Program-made: the position numbers and the translations under genes | NCBI RefSeq assembly: GCF_003014655.1 | Contig: NZ_PYAT01000009.1 | Coordinates: 62,001 to 126,000, forward strand | From: Planomicrobium soli | Lineage (GTDB): Bacteria > Bacillota > Bacilli > Bacillales_A > Planococcaceae | Length of the DNA stretch: 64,000 bases | Reading direction: 5' to 3' | The notes under the pieces: model-generated | What the model saw: the letters and a program-made list of their open reading frames with translations, nothing else | Told to the model about the DNA's origin: nothing | Databases searched by the model: none | Shown: positions 26,456-35,325 of the stretch, piece by piece | How the letters are laid out: every line of letters starts with the position of its first letter | How positions within the stretch are numbered: the stretch's first letter is position 1

Positions 26456-26480
26456 GTTTCAGGATGTGATGAAAGGGTAA
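26456..26480 (+). promoter_or_regulatory. SigB-type promoter of the PfpI-family gene
   Basis: GTTTCA (26456-26461), a 13-bp spacer and GGGTAA (26475-26480) lie 40 bp before the start codon and match the SigB consensus. Confidence 0.65.
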
Positions 26481-26519
26481 AAGAAGGCATAGGCAATATA
26501 CTCCGGGGAGGGAAAGATT

Positions 26520-27230
26520 ATGGCAAAAGTAATGGCCGTTCTATCGGGCGGATATGTGGATGAAGAAAATGATTACGTTACAGGATGGTGGGCAGAGGAG
26601 CTTTTTGAACCTGTGCTCGCTTTACAAGATGAAGGGCATATGGTGGGCCTTGCTTCACCAGAAGGCGGCAAACCGGTTGTTGACCCAATAAGCTTGTCTG
26701 AAGAATATGATCCGGAAGGCAAATACAAAAAATTGTATGAATCGGGAATAGCGGACAAAACAACGCCGATTGTTGATGTGAAAGCTAGTGACTATGATGC
26801 TATCTTTATCGTCGGGGGGCATGGTGCTATGTTTGACCTGGCGCATAACAAAGATCTTCATGCCATTATCAATATCGTATACGAACATGGCGGAATTGTT
26901 GCCGCAGTATGCCACGGACCCGCTCCGCTCATCTATACAAAAACAAAAGAGGGACGCGGAATTTTGGAAGGATTGAACGTGACGGGATATCCCAATGACC
27001 AAGAACCGAAAGAAGTTGTCGGATTGCTGCCTTTCAGCTTAGAAGATGAAATGCGCAGAATCGCGAATTACTCTGAGGGTTCCGGAGAAAAAGAACATGT
27101 TGTATGGGGCAGCAAGCAAATTTTAACAGGCCGTGACCCGCATTCTTCAGCGTTATTTGGAAGAGAACTTGCGACTAGGCTGACACAGCGCGAACAAGAA
27201 AAGGAAGATGCATTTTTCAGTAACCCTTAA
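26520..27230 (+). CDS. DJ-1/PfpI family protein (Hsp31-like)
   Basis: This 236-residue protein has the class I glutamine-amidotransferase-like fold. The nucleophile elbow AAVCHGP places Cys 131 and His 132, and the oxyanion segment IFIVGGHGAMFDL is near residues 95-107. The early TGWWAEELFEP supplies the conserved acid. These are Hsp31-type features, a group with glyoxalase, deglycase or chaperone activity in different members. A SigB-like promoter and a good GGGAGGG site precede it. It shares the stress island with catalase and Ohr. The exact reaction is not decided by sequence. Confidence 0.88.
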   Translation: MAKVMAVLSGGYVDEENDYVTGWWAEELFEPVLALQDEGHMVGLASPEGGKPVVDPISLSEEYDPEGKYKKLYESGIADKTTPIVDVKASDYDAIFIVGGHGAMFDLAHNKDLHAIINIVYEHGGIVAAVCHGPAPLIYTKTKEGRGILEGLNVTGYPNDQEPKEVVGLLPFSLEDEMRRIANYSEGSGEKEHVVWGSKQILTGRDPHSSALFGRELATRLTQREQEKEDAFFSNP

Positions 27231-27276
27231 GCATAAGGATTACCGAAAGGTATAGAAAGAGTGAGGAGGAACAGCA

Positions 27277-27480
27277 ATGGATAAAAAAGATAGCGAACAA
27301 GAATACATGAAAGAAAACAAAGAAACGATGCAACAGCCACCGGTGGAAAAAGAAGGTTTGGAAGAGCCGAAGGTCAAAGAATACAATAAAGTTCAAGGCG
27401 GAATTGTCGCTTTCGTAATATTGGTAATTATTATCATCATTGTTTTGTTCAGCACTGATATGTTTGGACTTTTAAACTGA
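27277..27480 (+). CDS. small single-span membrane protein
   Basis: This 67-residue protein has a charged, mostly acidic N-terminal half (residues 1-42) followed by one very hydrophobic helix with a run of isoleucines and the tail STDMFGLLN. GAGGAGG precedes the ATG. It follows the PfpI gene by 46 bp and may be its partner in a stress transcript. I do not recognise the family. Confidence 0.7.
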   Translation: MDKKDSEQEYMKENKETMQQPPVEKEGLEEPKVKEYNKVQGGIVAFVILVIIIIIVLFSTDMFGLLN

Positions 27481-27503
27481 TTGCTCTTGAGCAATCAGTT
27501 TTT
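27478..27503 (+). terminator. terminator after the small membrane protein gene
   Basis: The stem TGATTGCTC/GAGCAATCA with a 2-base gap overlaps the stop codon and is followed by six T. Confidence 0.85.
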
Positions 27504-27537
27504 TGCATCTTCAATAAAACTCTTTTCTCGGATAAAA

Positions 27538-27565
27538 AACCCATTTGCCATACAGCAAATGGGTT
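27538..27565 (-). terminator. terminator of the prsA-htrA transcript
   Basis: The 11-bp stem AACCCATTTGC/GCAAATGGGTT is followed on the minus strand by a T run directly after htrA. Confidence 0.88.
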
Positions 27566-27571
27566 GAAAAA

Positions 27572-28765
27572 TCACAAGCTTTCAGCTAATTCCACTTCAA
27601 GGTTCACCGCTTTCCCATTACGGTATACTTTGATGGCTACTGTATCGCCTACCTTTGTTTCGTTGTATAAATGCCGGCGAAGGTCAAGCACTGTGGTGAT
27701 TGCTTTTCCATCCAGCTCAACAATCACATCATAAGCTTCAAGTCCGGCTTCTGCTGCACCGGATCCCGGTGATACCGATTGAACGACTATGCCGCCTTCA
27801 ATCTCTTCAGGCAACTTCAGTTGGCTTTGACGGTACTGCATAGGCACTCTTTGCAGATCCATAATAGAAACACCCATTGTCGGCCGCTCAACTGCCCCTT
27901 TTGTTTCTAAATCCTCAATAATCGGAACTGCCGTATTGATTGGAATGGCAAGCCCAATTCCTTCTACAGCGTCTTGGGCAATTTTCATTGAATTGATGCC
28001 AATGACTTGTCCTTGGCTATTGATAAGCGCACCGCCGCTATTGCCAGGGTTGATCGCTGCATCTGTTTGAATAACTTCCGATTCCCAATCTTCTGTGCCA
28101 TCTTCATTGATATCAATTGGAATCGCCCGTTCTGTTCCAGAAATTACCCCAGTTGTTACAGAACCGGAAAATTGAAGGCCCAGCGGATTGCCGATGGCAA
28201 CAACCGGCTCTCCCGGTTTCAAGACGGAGGAATCACCGAATTCTGCCACAGCGGTAACAGAATCAGCCGCCACTTTCAATACAGCCAAGTCAGTCCAAAC
28301 GTCTGCGCCAAGCACTTCCGCATCAAGCTCTGTTCCATCTGACAACGTCACTTTTACTTTTTCAGCACCTTTAACCACATGATTGTTCGTGACGATATAG
28401 GCTGCGTTTCCTTCTTGCTTATAAATGACGCCAGATCCTGTTCCCGCTTCTTGGGATTCCGTTTGTGCTGTTGGAGCGAATGGATTTTGTGCTGCAGTCT
28501 GCAGATTGATCACGCCTACTACTGTCGCTGAATTTTTATCAACAATTTTCGTTACATCCGTTGTGACGACAGCTGAGACGTTCTGGATATTGTTTGGGGT
28601 TGACTCTGCTGCTGAAGTTGAAGTTTCTTGCATCGCAGCGTCGGAATCCGTGAACCCTGGAAACACCACCCCGACAAGGAGAGCACCAGCGATTAGCCCG
28701 GTAAAGCTTGAAGCAAAATACCCTTTTTGTTTTTTCTGTGGCTCTGGTGAATTGTAATAACCCAT
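27572..28765 (-). CDS. htrA: HtrA-type serine protease with PDZ domain
   Basis: This 397-residue membrane-anchored protease has an N-terminal helix near residues 20-35 and a low-complexity Ala/Thr/Ser linker, then a trypsin-like domain. The triad is His in VTNNHVVKG, Asp in WTDLAVLKV and Ser in NPGNSGGALIN. A PDZ domain occupies about residues 295-395 (IVVQSVSPGSGAAEAGL). It degrades or refolds misfolded exported proteins outside the membrane. AGGAGG precedes the ATG and overlaps the prsA stop region (11-bp gap), so prsA and htrA are one operon. A CssRS-like regulator pair lies upstream on the same strand. Confidence 0.93.
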   Translation of the reverse strand: MGYYNSPEPQKKQKGYFASSFTGLIAGALLVGVVFPGFTDSDAAMQETSTSAAESTPNNIQNVSAVVTTDVTKIVDKNSATVVGVINLQTAAQNPFAPTAQTESQEAGTGSGVIYKQEGNAAYIVTNNHVVKGAEKVKVTLSDGTELDAEVLGADVWTDLAVLKVAADSVTAVAEFGDSSVLKPGEPVVAIGNPLGLQFSGSVTTGVISGTERAIPIDINEDGTEDWESEVIQTDAAINPGNSGGALINSQGQVIGINSMKIAQDAVEGIGLAIPINTAVPIIEDLETKGAVERPTMGVSIMDLQRVPMQYRQSQLKLPEEIEGGIVVQSVSPGSGAAEAGLEAYDVIVELDGKAITTVLDLRRHLYNETKVGDTVAIKVYRNGKAVNLEVELAESL

Positions 28766-28776
28766 TTTATTTCCTC

Positions 28777-29640
28777 CTACTCAAGTTTGTTCTTGATGTC
28801 AGCCGCTTCTTTTTTCTCTGCCATCCAAGAAGCGTACTGCGTATTCAGTGCCTCATCAAATAAGATTTCTTTTATCTGCTCCTTGTTGTCCGCTAAATCT
28901 GCTTCCGCCGCTTCTGTTTTGCCTGTTACTTTGATGATATGGAAACCATAATCCGTTTCTACAGGTTCACTGATTTCATCCGCTTTCATTCCGAAAGCCG
29001 CTTCTTCAAATTCCGCAGCCATTTCTCCTTTGCCAAACGATCCAAGTTCGCCGCCAGCCTCCGCGGTTGCTGTGTCGGTTGAATATTCAGCTGCCAGTTC
29101 TGCAAAATCTTCACCGTATTCCAATTTCTTCGATACTTCCTCTGCTTCTTCTTTCGTCGCCACTAAAATATGGCTTGCTTCAACTTGTTCCGCTTGCGCA
29201 AATGATGCTTTGTTCTCTTCAAAATATGCGTCAATTTGTTCGTCAGTTATTTCAATATCCGGTCCGACCAATTTTTCGATCAACAAGTAATTTTTCATTT
29301 CATTTTCCAGCTGATCTACAGTCATGCCGCTTGACTCAATTGCCGATTGCAGCGCTTCGGCTCCGCCATATTGTTCCTCGTATTTTTTCATCTCCGCATC
29401 AATTTCTTCTTTCGTCACTTTGACATTCGCTTTTTGGGCTTCCTGTTTGACAAGTTCGTCGGAAATCATTGCATCGAGTGTTGCCACGCCATTTGCAGCT
29501 ACCAGCTTTTCATACAGCGATTCTTTATCGATATCCGTTCCGTTCACGGTTGCTACAGCATCTTTTTGAATAAAACCTGTCATTAAAAATATTGCAGCCG
29601 CCAAGGCAGCCCCTATTGCGATATACATAGCTTTTTTCAT
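28777..29640 (-). CDS. prsA: PrsA-like parvulin peptidyl-prolyl isomerase, membrane anchored without lipobox
   Basis: This 287-residue foldase has an N-terminal hydrophobic segment (residues 5-24) and then the SurA/PrsA N-domain (AVATVNGTDIDKESLYEKL). The parvulin domain is near residues 155-250 with ASHILVATKEEAEEV and the end motif YGFHIIKVTG. It helps secreted proteins fold. Unlike classical PrsA it contains no cysteine at all, so it cannot be a lipoprotein and is probably held by the uncleaved helix. It is co-transcribed with htrA. Confidence 0.88.
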   Translation of the reverse strand: MKKAMYIAIGAALAAAIFLMTGFIQKDAVATVNGTDIDKESLYEKLVAANGVATLDAMISDELVKQEAQKANVKVTKEEIDAEMKKYEEQYGGAEALQSAIESSGMTVDQLENEMKNYLLIEKLVGPDIEITDEQIDAYFEENKASFAQAEQVEASHILVATKEEAEEVSKKLEYGEDFAELAAEYSTDTATAEAGGELGSFGKGEMAAEFEEAAFGMKADEISEPVETDYGFHIIKVTGKTEAAEADLADNKEQIKEILFDEALNTQYASWMAEKKEAADIKNKLE

Positions 29641-29743
29641 CTTCAGCCCTCTTTCTTCAATTCGATAAACTCATATTATCAACCAATTATGAATAAACTA
29701 TGGCCAAACTATTAATAGATATGTAAACTTTCGCAAAAGAAAA

Positions 29744-30123
29744 AGACCAGGAAGCTTATGCTTCCTGATCTCAGACTGTAGTCAAAGTCTATGATGGATG
29801 AATGGGGATGTATAAACCAAACCGGTCCGGTTGGGCAATAGCCGTGAATCAGAGCGAATGCTTCCATTCATGTTCCATGACGCAGCAAAGCAGGCCCAAG
29901 AAGCCTGGCCATGCCTTCTTGCTTCAGAGACCGGAGCGCAAGGCGGCGGCGACTCCAGCGGGACAGCGAAGTGCCGAACTAACTCGTGCAAGCCCGCGGA
30001 ACGCGTCCGCCTCAAGTGAAGGTGCCGCTGCTTTTTCAGTAAGGTATTTATGTTTATTCCCTTAAACAGATAACTAATCTTTTGACTGCAAGCTAAGACC
30101 AGGAAGCTTATGCTTCCTGGTCT
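29744..30123. mobile_element. MITE-like element flanked by duplicated terminator hairpins
   Basis: Two 28-bp direct repeats (29744-29771 and 30096-30123) differ at one base. Each is itself a hairpin with arms AGACCAGGAAG and CTTCCTGGTCT. The left copy has only an outer A run (T run on the minus strand) and the right copy only an outer T run, as if one bidirectional terminator had been duplicated on insertion. The 324 bp between them start with CAGACTGTAGTCAAAG. They end in a sequence whose complement is TAGCTTGCAGTCAAAA (11 of 16 matches), like imperfect terminal inverted repeats. No credible gene lies inside. It lies between the histidine kinase and prsA. Confidence 0.55.
29934..30018 (+). 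repeat. GC-rich dispersed intergenic repeat, copy 2
   Basis: This 85-bp shorter relative of the repeat at 23449-23556 lies in opposite orientation. It shares GGCGACTCC/GGCGACCCC, CGGGACAGCGAAGTGCCGA/CGGGAGAGCGAAGTGCCGA and GCAAGCCCGCGGAA/GCAAGCCCGTGGAA. It lies inside the element at 29744-30123. Confidence 0.7.
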
Positions 30124-31523
30124 TTTTTATGCGGCAACTGGATGGTGAATTTTGTCCCTTCACCTTTTTTGCTTTCCACTTGGACGTCTCCGTCATGGAG
30201 AGCTATCAGCTGTTTTACAATGGATAAGCCAAGTCCAAATTGCCCGATGCCCCGGGAAAAGTCGGATTTATAGAACCGTCGCCAAATCAAATCAATCTCC
30301 TCTACATTGATACCAGTTCCGGTGTCTTCCACTTCGATCACCATATGCGCAGGCTCCTTGAAAGCCCGCAAATAAATCTGGCCTTGCTCGGTAAACTGAA
30401 TGCTGTTTTTCACAATGTTCGTCAAAATTTGAATGAGCCTGTCCATATCCCCATAGATGACTGTACCTGCTTCTGCTTCAATATTTATATGGTTGCCTTT
30501 ATCAGCCGCTTGAAGGTGAAGTTGTTCCTGTATGATTTCCAGCAGTTCCTCTGCTTCTATTTCTTCTTTCGTGAGTGTTACTTGATTTGAGCGGATTTTT
30601 TCGTAATCCAGGTTTTCGTTGACCAAACGGATAAGGCGTTTGGTTTCATCACTTACTAAGCGAATGCCTTTTTCCCGCTGGTCTTCCTCAAACATGTTAT
30701 TGCGCAAGCCTTCAATGACTCCAGCAATGGTAGTTAATGGCGTTCGCATTTCATGCGACACGTCCGCCATAAATTGGCGCCTGCGGTTTTCAAGCCGGTC
30801 AATTTCTTCATTCGATTGCCGGAGCTTGTTCGCCATTTTGTTGAAGTCCCTTGCTAAATCACCGATTTCATCAAAATTTGATTGGGGCAAATCAACTTCG
30901 TAATGCCCATCCGAAATCATTGATGTCGCTTTTTGCATCCGCTGAATGCGGCTGACATGTAATTTTGCCAATAATAGGCTAAGCAGCAAAGCTACTGCAA
31001 AAGCAATCAGAATGGTGGTCACCAGCGTTTGGTTAAGCTCTGAAATCATTTCCCTTGTGCCGCTGACAGGCGAAGCAAGGAGCACCCCGCCAATCAATTG
31101 CCCATTAGCAACATATGGCAATGCAACAAACGTCATCGTATTTTCAAAACGTTCTACATCCCTGTTTACTACGAGTGTCTCTCCTTGTTCAATGACCCCC
31201 CATTCTTCCTGGGTTAAGTCAACTGGTGGAAAGGCTTCGGAAAAAGGATAAAGCACTCGGCTTTGCTGGTCAAAAACGATAAAGTCGATGTTTTGTGCTT
31301 TTAGCAGCGACACATACGTCTGAAGATCGGTACCCGGACGCGGGCGCTCCAGTTCCCTCAGAATCTGCTGACCATAACGTTCCAGTTCTGCTGCTTTGTC
31401 TTTGTAGGCAAAGTCCTCGACATAGCGGACAAAAAGAATGCTTAGTACCAATAAGGCGATCAGGAGAATGCTTAGATGGCTGCCAATCAGTTGATAAAAG
31501 TACTTAATTCTCGGATTCTTCAA
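30108..31523 (-). CDS. sensor histidine kinase, probable secretion/envelope stress sensor
   Basis: This 471-residue kinase has helix 1 at about residues 10-32 and an extracytoplasmic sensor of about 130 residues. Helix 2 is near 165-185, followed by a HAMP linker, the H-box FMADVSHEMRTPLTT, and ATPase boxes with NIVKNSIQFT, DTGTGI and GQFGLGLSIVKQL. It phosphorylates the response regulator whose gene overlaps it by 20 bp. The start appears to be TTG inside the regulator gene. Its last codons (KDQEA) form half of the terminator hairpin at 30096-30123. Location ahead of prsA-htrA suggests a CssS-like role; that link is inferred. Confidence 0.92.
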   Translation of the reverse strand: MKNPRIKYFYQLIGSHLSILLIALLVLSILFVRYVEDFAYKDKAAELERYGQQILRELERPRPGTDLQTYVSLLKAQNIDFIVFDQQSRVLYPFSEAFPPVDLTQEEWGVIEQGETLVVNRDVERFENTMTFVALPYVANGQLIGGVLLASPVSGTREMISELNQTLVTTILIAFAVALLLSLLLAKLHVSRIQRMQKATSMISDGHYEVDLPQSNFDEIGDLARDFNKMANKLRQSNEEIDRLENRRRQFMADVSHEMRTPLTTIAGVIEGLRNNMFEEDQREKGIRLVSDETKRLIRLVNENLDYEKIRSNQVTLTKEEIEAEELLEIIQEQLHLQAADKGNHINIEAEAGTVIYGDMDRLIQILTNIVKNSIQFTEQGQIYLRAFKEPAHMVIEVEDTGTGINVEEIDLIWRRFYKSDFSRGIGQFGLGLSIVKQLIALHDGDVQVESKKGEGTKFTIQLPHKKDQEA

Positions 31524-32184
31524 ATTTGTAACCTACTCCCCAAACCGTATGGAACAGTTTGTCGCCGCCGGTTATTTTCTTGCGCAGCCGTTTAATATGG
31601 ACATCCACTGTGCGCTCGTCTCCATAAAACTGATAGCCCCATACATGCTCCAGCAGTTGGTCCCGGCTGAACACCTGCTTTGGGTGCTGCAGAAAAAAAA
31701 CGAGCAGGTCAAATTCTTTCGGTGTCAAGTCCGGTATTTTTTCTCCGTCCTTTTGAACAGCGCGCATTTCTTTATTGACCTGAAAGTGCTTTGTTTGGAT
31801 CACCTGTGAGACATGCTCTGCTTTCTGTGTCCGGCGCGCCACTGCTTTAATGCGGGCCATCAGAGCCAAGGGGCTGAATGGCTTGGTAACATAATCGTCA
31901 GCCCCCATCTCAAAGCCGATCACTTGGTCCGACTCGCTGTCTTTTGCTGTCAGCATGATGATCGGAATCGAATCCCCTTCTTCCCGAATCTTGCGGCATA
32001 AGGCCATGCCATCCATGCCCGGCAACATCCAATCCAGAACAAGCAAGTCATATTCCTTGGCTTTATATGACTTGTATCCGTCGAGTCCATCCGCTTCAAA
32101 GTCACCGGAAATCCCTTCTTTTGAAAAAAACATTTCGAGCATGGAACGTACGCTCGGATTGTCTTCAACTACTAAAATTTTCAT
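31504..32184 (-). CDS. OmpR-family response regulator
   Basis: This 226-residue regulator has an N-terminal receiver domain with ILVVEDNPSV, the phosphoacceptor Asp in DLLVLDWMLPGMDG, TAKDSE and the lysine in DDYVTKPFSP. A winged-helix DNA-binding domain follows (LTPKEFDLLVFFLQHPKQVFSRDQLL, then RTVDVHIKRLRKKI). It pairs with the overlapping histidine kinase gene downstream. By position it may control the prsA-htrA operon, as CssR controls htrA in Bacillus; no operator was identified. Confidence 0.93.
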   Translation of the reverse strand: MKILVVEDNPSVRSMLEMFFSKEGISGDFEADGLDGYKSYKAKEYDLLVLDWMLPGMDGMALCRKIREEGDSIPIIMLTAKDSESDQVIGFEMGADDYVTKPFSPLALMARIKAVARRTQKAEHVSQVIQTKHFQVNKEMRAVQKDGEKIPDLTPKEFDLLVFFLQHPKQVFSRDQLLEHVWGYQFYGDERTVDVHIKRLRKKITGGDKLFHTVWGVGYKFEESEN

Positions 32185-32323
32185 CTCTTTCCTCTCCAGT
32201 TCACTGTATACTCACTTTTCACTTTACTCTATAATGCTTAAAACCGTATAAAAAAATCATTTGCCTATTGATCCACTTCCAATAAACGTAATTCACATTC
32301 CGCAAAGAAGCAAGTTCATTAAA

Positions 32324-32352
32324 AAAGCCGCCTTTTCATATGAAAGGGCAGC
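32324..32352 (-). terminator. terminator after the DUF697 GTPase gene
   Basis: GCCCTTTCATATGAAAAGGC-type hairpin on the minus strand, then a run of T. Confidence 0.75.
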
Positions 32353-32362
32353 TAGTGTTTAA

Positions 32363-33376
32363 CTATGCGTTTTTCTCACGCTTTTTATACTTCTCAAACA
32401 AATCGACAATCATGTCATAATCGATCGCTATATTATTCTCAAACGCGTATTTTACGCCATATCCAAGAGCCAGCGTCATTGCTGAAGCAACAGTACCTCC
32501 GATAATAGAACCTGCCCCCGGGATAAATTTTAAAGCTTGGCGATACAGGGTATGGCCCAAAGTTTGAGTGGCAGTAATGACAATCATGTCCCGTGCCGCT
32601 TTTTTCGTCAATGGTTTGTCATACAGTTTCGATAGCCGGATGATTAATCCTACTTGCAGCGAAGTGAGCGGAATAACATCTGATCCGGGAATTGGAGAAG
32701 CGCCGATAATACCGGCAGAAACGCCGGCACCAAGGATCCAACGATTTGCAGCCGCTGATTTCTCTTTCATGCTTTTAGCGAAAAGGAGGTCTTTCCCTTT
32801 CTTTTCGAGCAAAAAAAGGATGTCCTTCTTTAGGATTTCCAAGTTTTCCCCAGTCTTCGAAGAAATCGGAACTATTTTGTATTTATTGTTTGTGTGTTTT
32901 TTGATGAACTGGATAAGCGAAGGGATATCTTCAGCAGCATCGATTTTATTTAAAACAATCAGAATGTCTTTATTATGTTTTTCGATTTCTGTAAATTTCT
33001 CTTTTTCGCTATCGGAAAATACCGTGCCTGCAGCGTTCAAGAAAAATAATACTACATCTGAGCTTTGTACGAACTCAAGTGTCTTTTTCGGATTTTCATC
33101 ATTTGGGTCATTCAATCCTGGAGTATCCATAAATTTGATGTTTTCAAGCCCACGAATATTATAAGGATCTACGCTAACCGTTTCACCAGGCATCGGGTTC
33201 GTGCTGGCAATGTTTTCGCCAATGATTTTATTGACTGTCGAGGATTTTCCAGCGTTCACTTCCCCGATAAGCGAAATCAGCAACTCTTGTTCGAGCATGT
33301 CGTTGACTTTTTTCATTTCGCTTTCGAACATATTGTCCATAACACGCATAACTTCTTCTTCAAATTCTTTTACCAT
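32363..33376 (-). CDS. Era-like GTPase with C-terminal DUF697 domain
   Basis: This 337-residue protein has a GTPase domain with P-loop GEVNAGKSS (about residues 38-46), a switch II DTPG, and the guanine-specificity motif NKID, plus PISSKTGE. The C-terminal half carries hydrophobic glycine-rich segments (VSAGIIGASPIPGSDVIPL and IPGAGSIIGGTVASAM) as in DUF697 proteins that associate with membranes. A helical dimer segment precedes the GTPase part. The role is unknown; related proteins act in membrane or cell-shape processes. It stands alone with its own terminator. Confidence 0.85.
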   Translation of the reverse strand: MVKEFEEEVMRVMDNMFESEMKKVNDMLEQELLISLIGEVNAGKSSTVNKIIGENIASTNPMPGETVSVDPYNIRGLENIKFMDTPGLNDPNDENPKKTLEFVQSSDVVLFFLNAAGTVFSDSEKEKFTEIEKHNKDILIVLNKIDAAEDIPSLIQFIKKHTNNKYKIVPISSKTGENLEILKKDILFLLEKKGKDLLFAKSMKEKSAAANRWILGAGVSAGIIGASPIPGSDVIPLTSLQVGLIIRLSKLYDKPLTKKAARDMIVITATQTLGHTLYRQALKFIPGAGSIIGGTVASAMTLALGYGVKYAFENNIAIDYDMIVDLFEKYKKREKNA

Positions 33377-33445
33377 CTACTGGACGCCCCCTAATTCAAT
33401 GATTTCTTTTTATTATATACAACTCTCGTTTTTCCGTATAATGAT

Positions 33446-35266
33446 TCAATTTTTCAGGTAAGGCTTCAGCAACAAGTCTCCATAGTTTAATAATGTATCC
33501 GTATCCCGGATATGCTTTTTAGCTTCACTGTTTTTTCCGCGGGTCTCCATCGATTTCAAGTCGTATAGCACCTCTGGGAATTTCGCGCCCGGAGCTTTGT
33601 ATAGCTGCTCGGATTGGATAAATGAACCACCCGGCAGGTAATACCTCATACCAAGAAGGTTTTTCTTATACTGGAATAAATTATGGCCCATCATCGGATC
33701 TTCATGATCAATGCCAAGCAACGCCAGAATGGTTGGCATTATATCCACTTGCCCACCTAACCGATCCATCTGGATTCCGTGGAACAAATTGCCCCCGGTA
33801 AACAGAAGAGGAACAGTAAACTGATCTTTTATGGTATACGGATGGCCGATAAACTTATCGAGCAGGGCTTTGTCTTCTTCTGTAACAAGTGAACCATGCA
33901 TTCCTGAATGATCCCCGAAAATCACAACAAGCGAGTCATCATAGAGACCTTGATCTTTCAACTCCTCGATAAACACCCCGATCTGTTCATCTGCGTAGTG
34001 GACAGATTGCAGATAATTGCCGACATACATTTCCTCGTACTCAGCCGGCAAATCGAGCCCCTGCATATCTTCTGGCATGATGAAAGGAGTATGGCTGGTA
34101 ACCGTAACAATATTGGCATAGATCCGGTCATATCTATCCAGCTGCTTCGGCAATTTTTCTGCAGCGAAATCGAATACGACTTCATCCGCCGGCCCGAATC
34201 CCACTGGCTTAATGTTTGGTATTTCTTCAGTCGAGTAAACTTCATCATAACCAAGAACCGGATATAACACATCCCGGTTCCAGAATGTTACGTCGTCCGC
34301 GTGATAAGTCGCAGAACCATAACCGTATTTTTGTAATGTGCGCGGAAGAGACGGGACGGCCTTCCCATTCAGGCTATTGACTGTGGGAATCATCCCTTGC
34401 GGATATAAACCGGTGTTCGCTATCCACTCGGCGTCTGAAGTGGTCCCGGCGCCGATTTGCTGAAATACGTTGGAAAAATATGCACTCTCGCCCAAGAGCT
34501 TGTTCAAATTCGGCGTAATTTCCTGTCCGTTCACCGATTTCCCAATTACAAAATCTTGCAGCGACTCTACTTGAATAACAAATAAATGCCGGTCTTTCGC
34601 TAAACCGAATCCCTTTTGCTGCTCTAATTCCACGTATTCATTTCCTTTTAAGGCTTCCAGTTGTTTTAGCGACAACTTTGTACTCGAAGCATGGGCTGTT
34701 TCATTGGATCTAAGATACAGTTGAACCGCTTGGGACTGAAGATAGCCGTTTTCTTTAGCAAAATAAGACACGTCAATCAGTGGCTGTTTCAGTGCATAAA
34801 CGGTTGTAGCTATACATAGTGCAGCAGCAGCAACTGCCATATATTTAAGTTTCTGCGGCTTTGCATGGATTCTCCATTTTCTTGCAAAAATTGCCACTAA
34901 AATTGCATCTAGGAAAAAGAGGAAATCGAATGGATTGGCTAACATTGCAATGGTATTTCCGACAGAGCTCGATTGCGTTGCTTGTTGAAGGTCATAATAA
35001 GAAGGTATAGTAGAATAATAGCGAATATAAAGAGTAACTGTGAAGAAAATAACCGATACTATAAAATTGTAAATCCATACAGCAAGCCACGTCCGCTTTT
35101 TAACCCCTATCAAAACTAAAGCAAGCAGCAAGGCCCACATCGGAAATTCGATAAATGCAATAGTTGCTAAAGATTTCGTGTCAAAAATTAGCACCCTAAA
35201 AGCGATCACTTTGATCAGCAAGAATAAAAACAAATACGCAACAGGAAAACCAGTCGTTTTTTTCAT
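33446..35266 (-). CDS. LtaS-family sulfatase (lipoteichoic acid synthase or primase like)
   Basis: This 606-residue membrane enzyme has five predicted helices in the first 170 residues, then an extracellular sulfatase-fold domain. The nucleophile threonine lies in GAGTTSDAEWI, and metal ligands appear in YHADDVTFWNRD and FGDHSGMHG. Such enzymes polymerise or prime glycerol phosphate from phosphatidylglycerol onto a lipid anchor. AAGGAGGTGAT precedes the ATG at 35266. Whether it is the main synthase, the primase (LtaP/YvgJ) or a stress paralog (YfnI/YqgS) cannot be told. Together with the GT2/GtrA/YfhO genes at 17-21 kb it suggests a decorated lipoteichoic acid. Confidence 0.9.
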   Translation of the reverse strand: MKKTTGFPVAYLFLFLLIKVIAFRVLIFDTKSLATIAFIEFPMWALLLALVLIGVKKRTWLAVWIYNFIVSVIFFTVTLYIRYYSTIPSYYDLQQATQSSSVGNTIAMLANPFDFLFFLDAILVAIFARKWRIHAKPQKLKYMAVAAAALCIATTVYALKQPLIDVSYFAKENGYLQSQAVQLYLRSNETAHASSTKLSLKQLEALKGNEYVELEQQKGFGLAKDRHLFVIQVESLQDFVIGKSVNGQEITPNLNKLLGESAYFSNVFQQIGAGTTSDAEWIANTGLYPQGMIPTVNSLNGKAVPSLPRTLQKYGYGSATYHADDVTFWNRDVLYPVLGYDEVYSTEEIPNIKPVGFGPADEVVFDFAAEKLPKQLDRYDRIYANIVTVTSHTPFIMPEDMQGLDLPAEYEEMYVGNYLQSVHYADEQIGVFIEELKDQGLYDDSLVVIFGDHSGMHGSLVTEEDKALLDKFIGHPYTIKDQFTVPLLFTGGNLFHGIQMDRLGGQVDIMPTILALLGIDHEDPMMGHNLFQYKKNLLGMRYYLPGGSFIQSEQLYKAPGAKFPEVLYDLKSMETRGKNSEAKKHIRDTDTLLNYGDLLLKPYLKN

Positions 35267-35325
35267 TGGAATCACCTCCTTACTATAGGAACGATTAAAT
35301 TTAATAGAATGTTTCAGCTAGCAAA

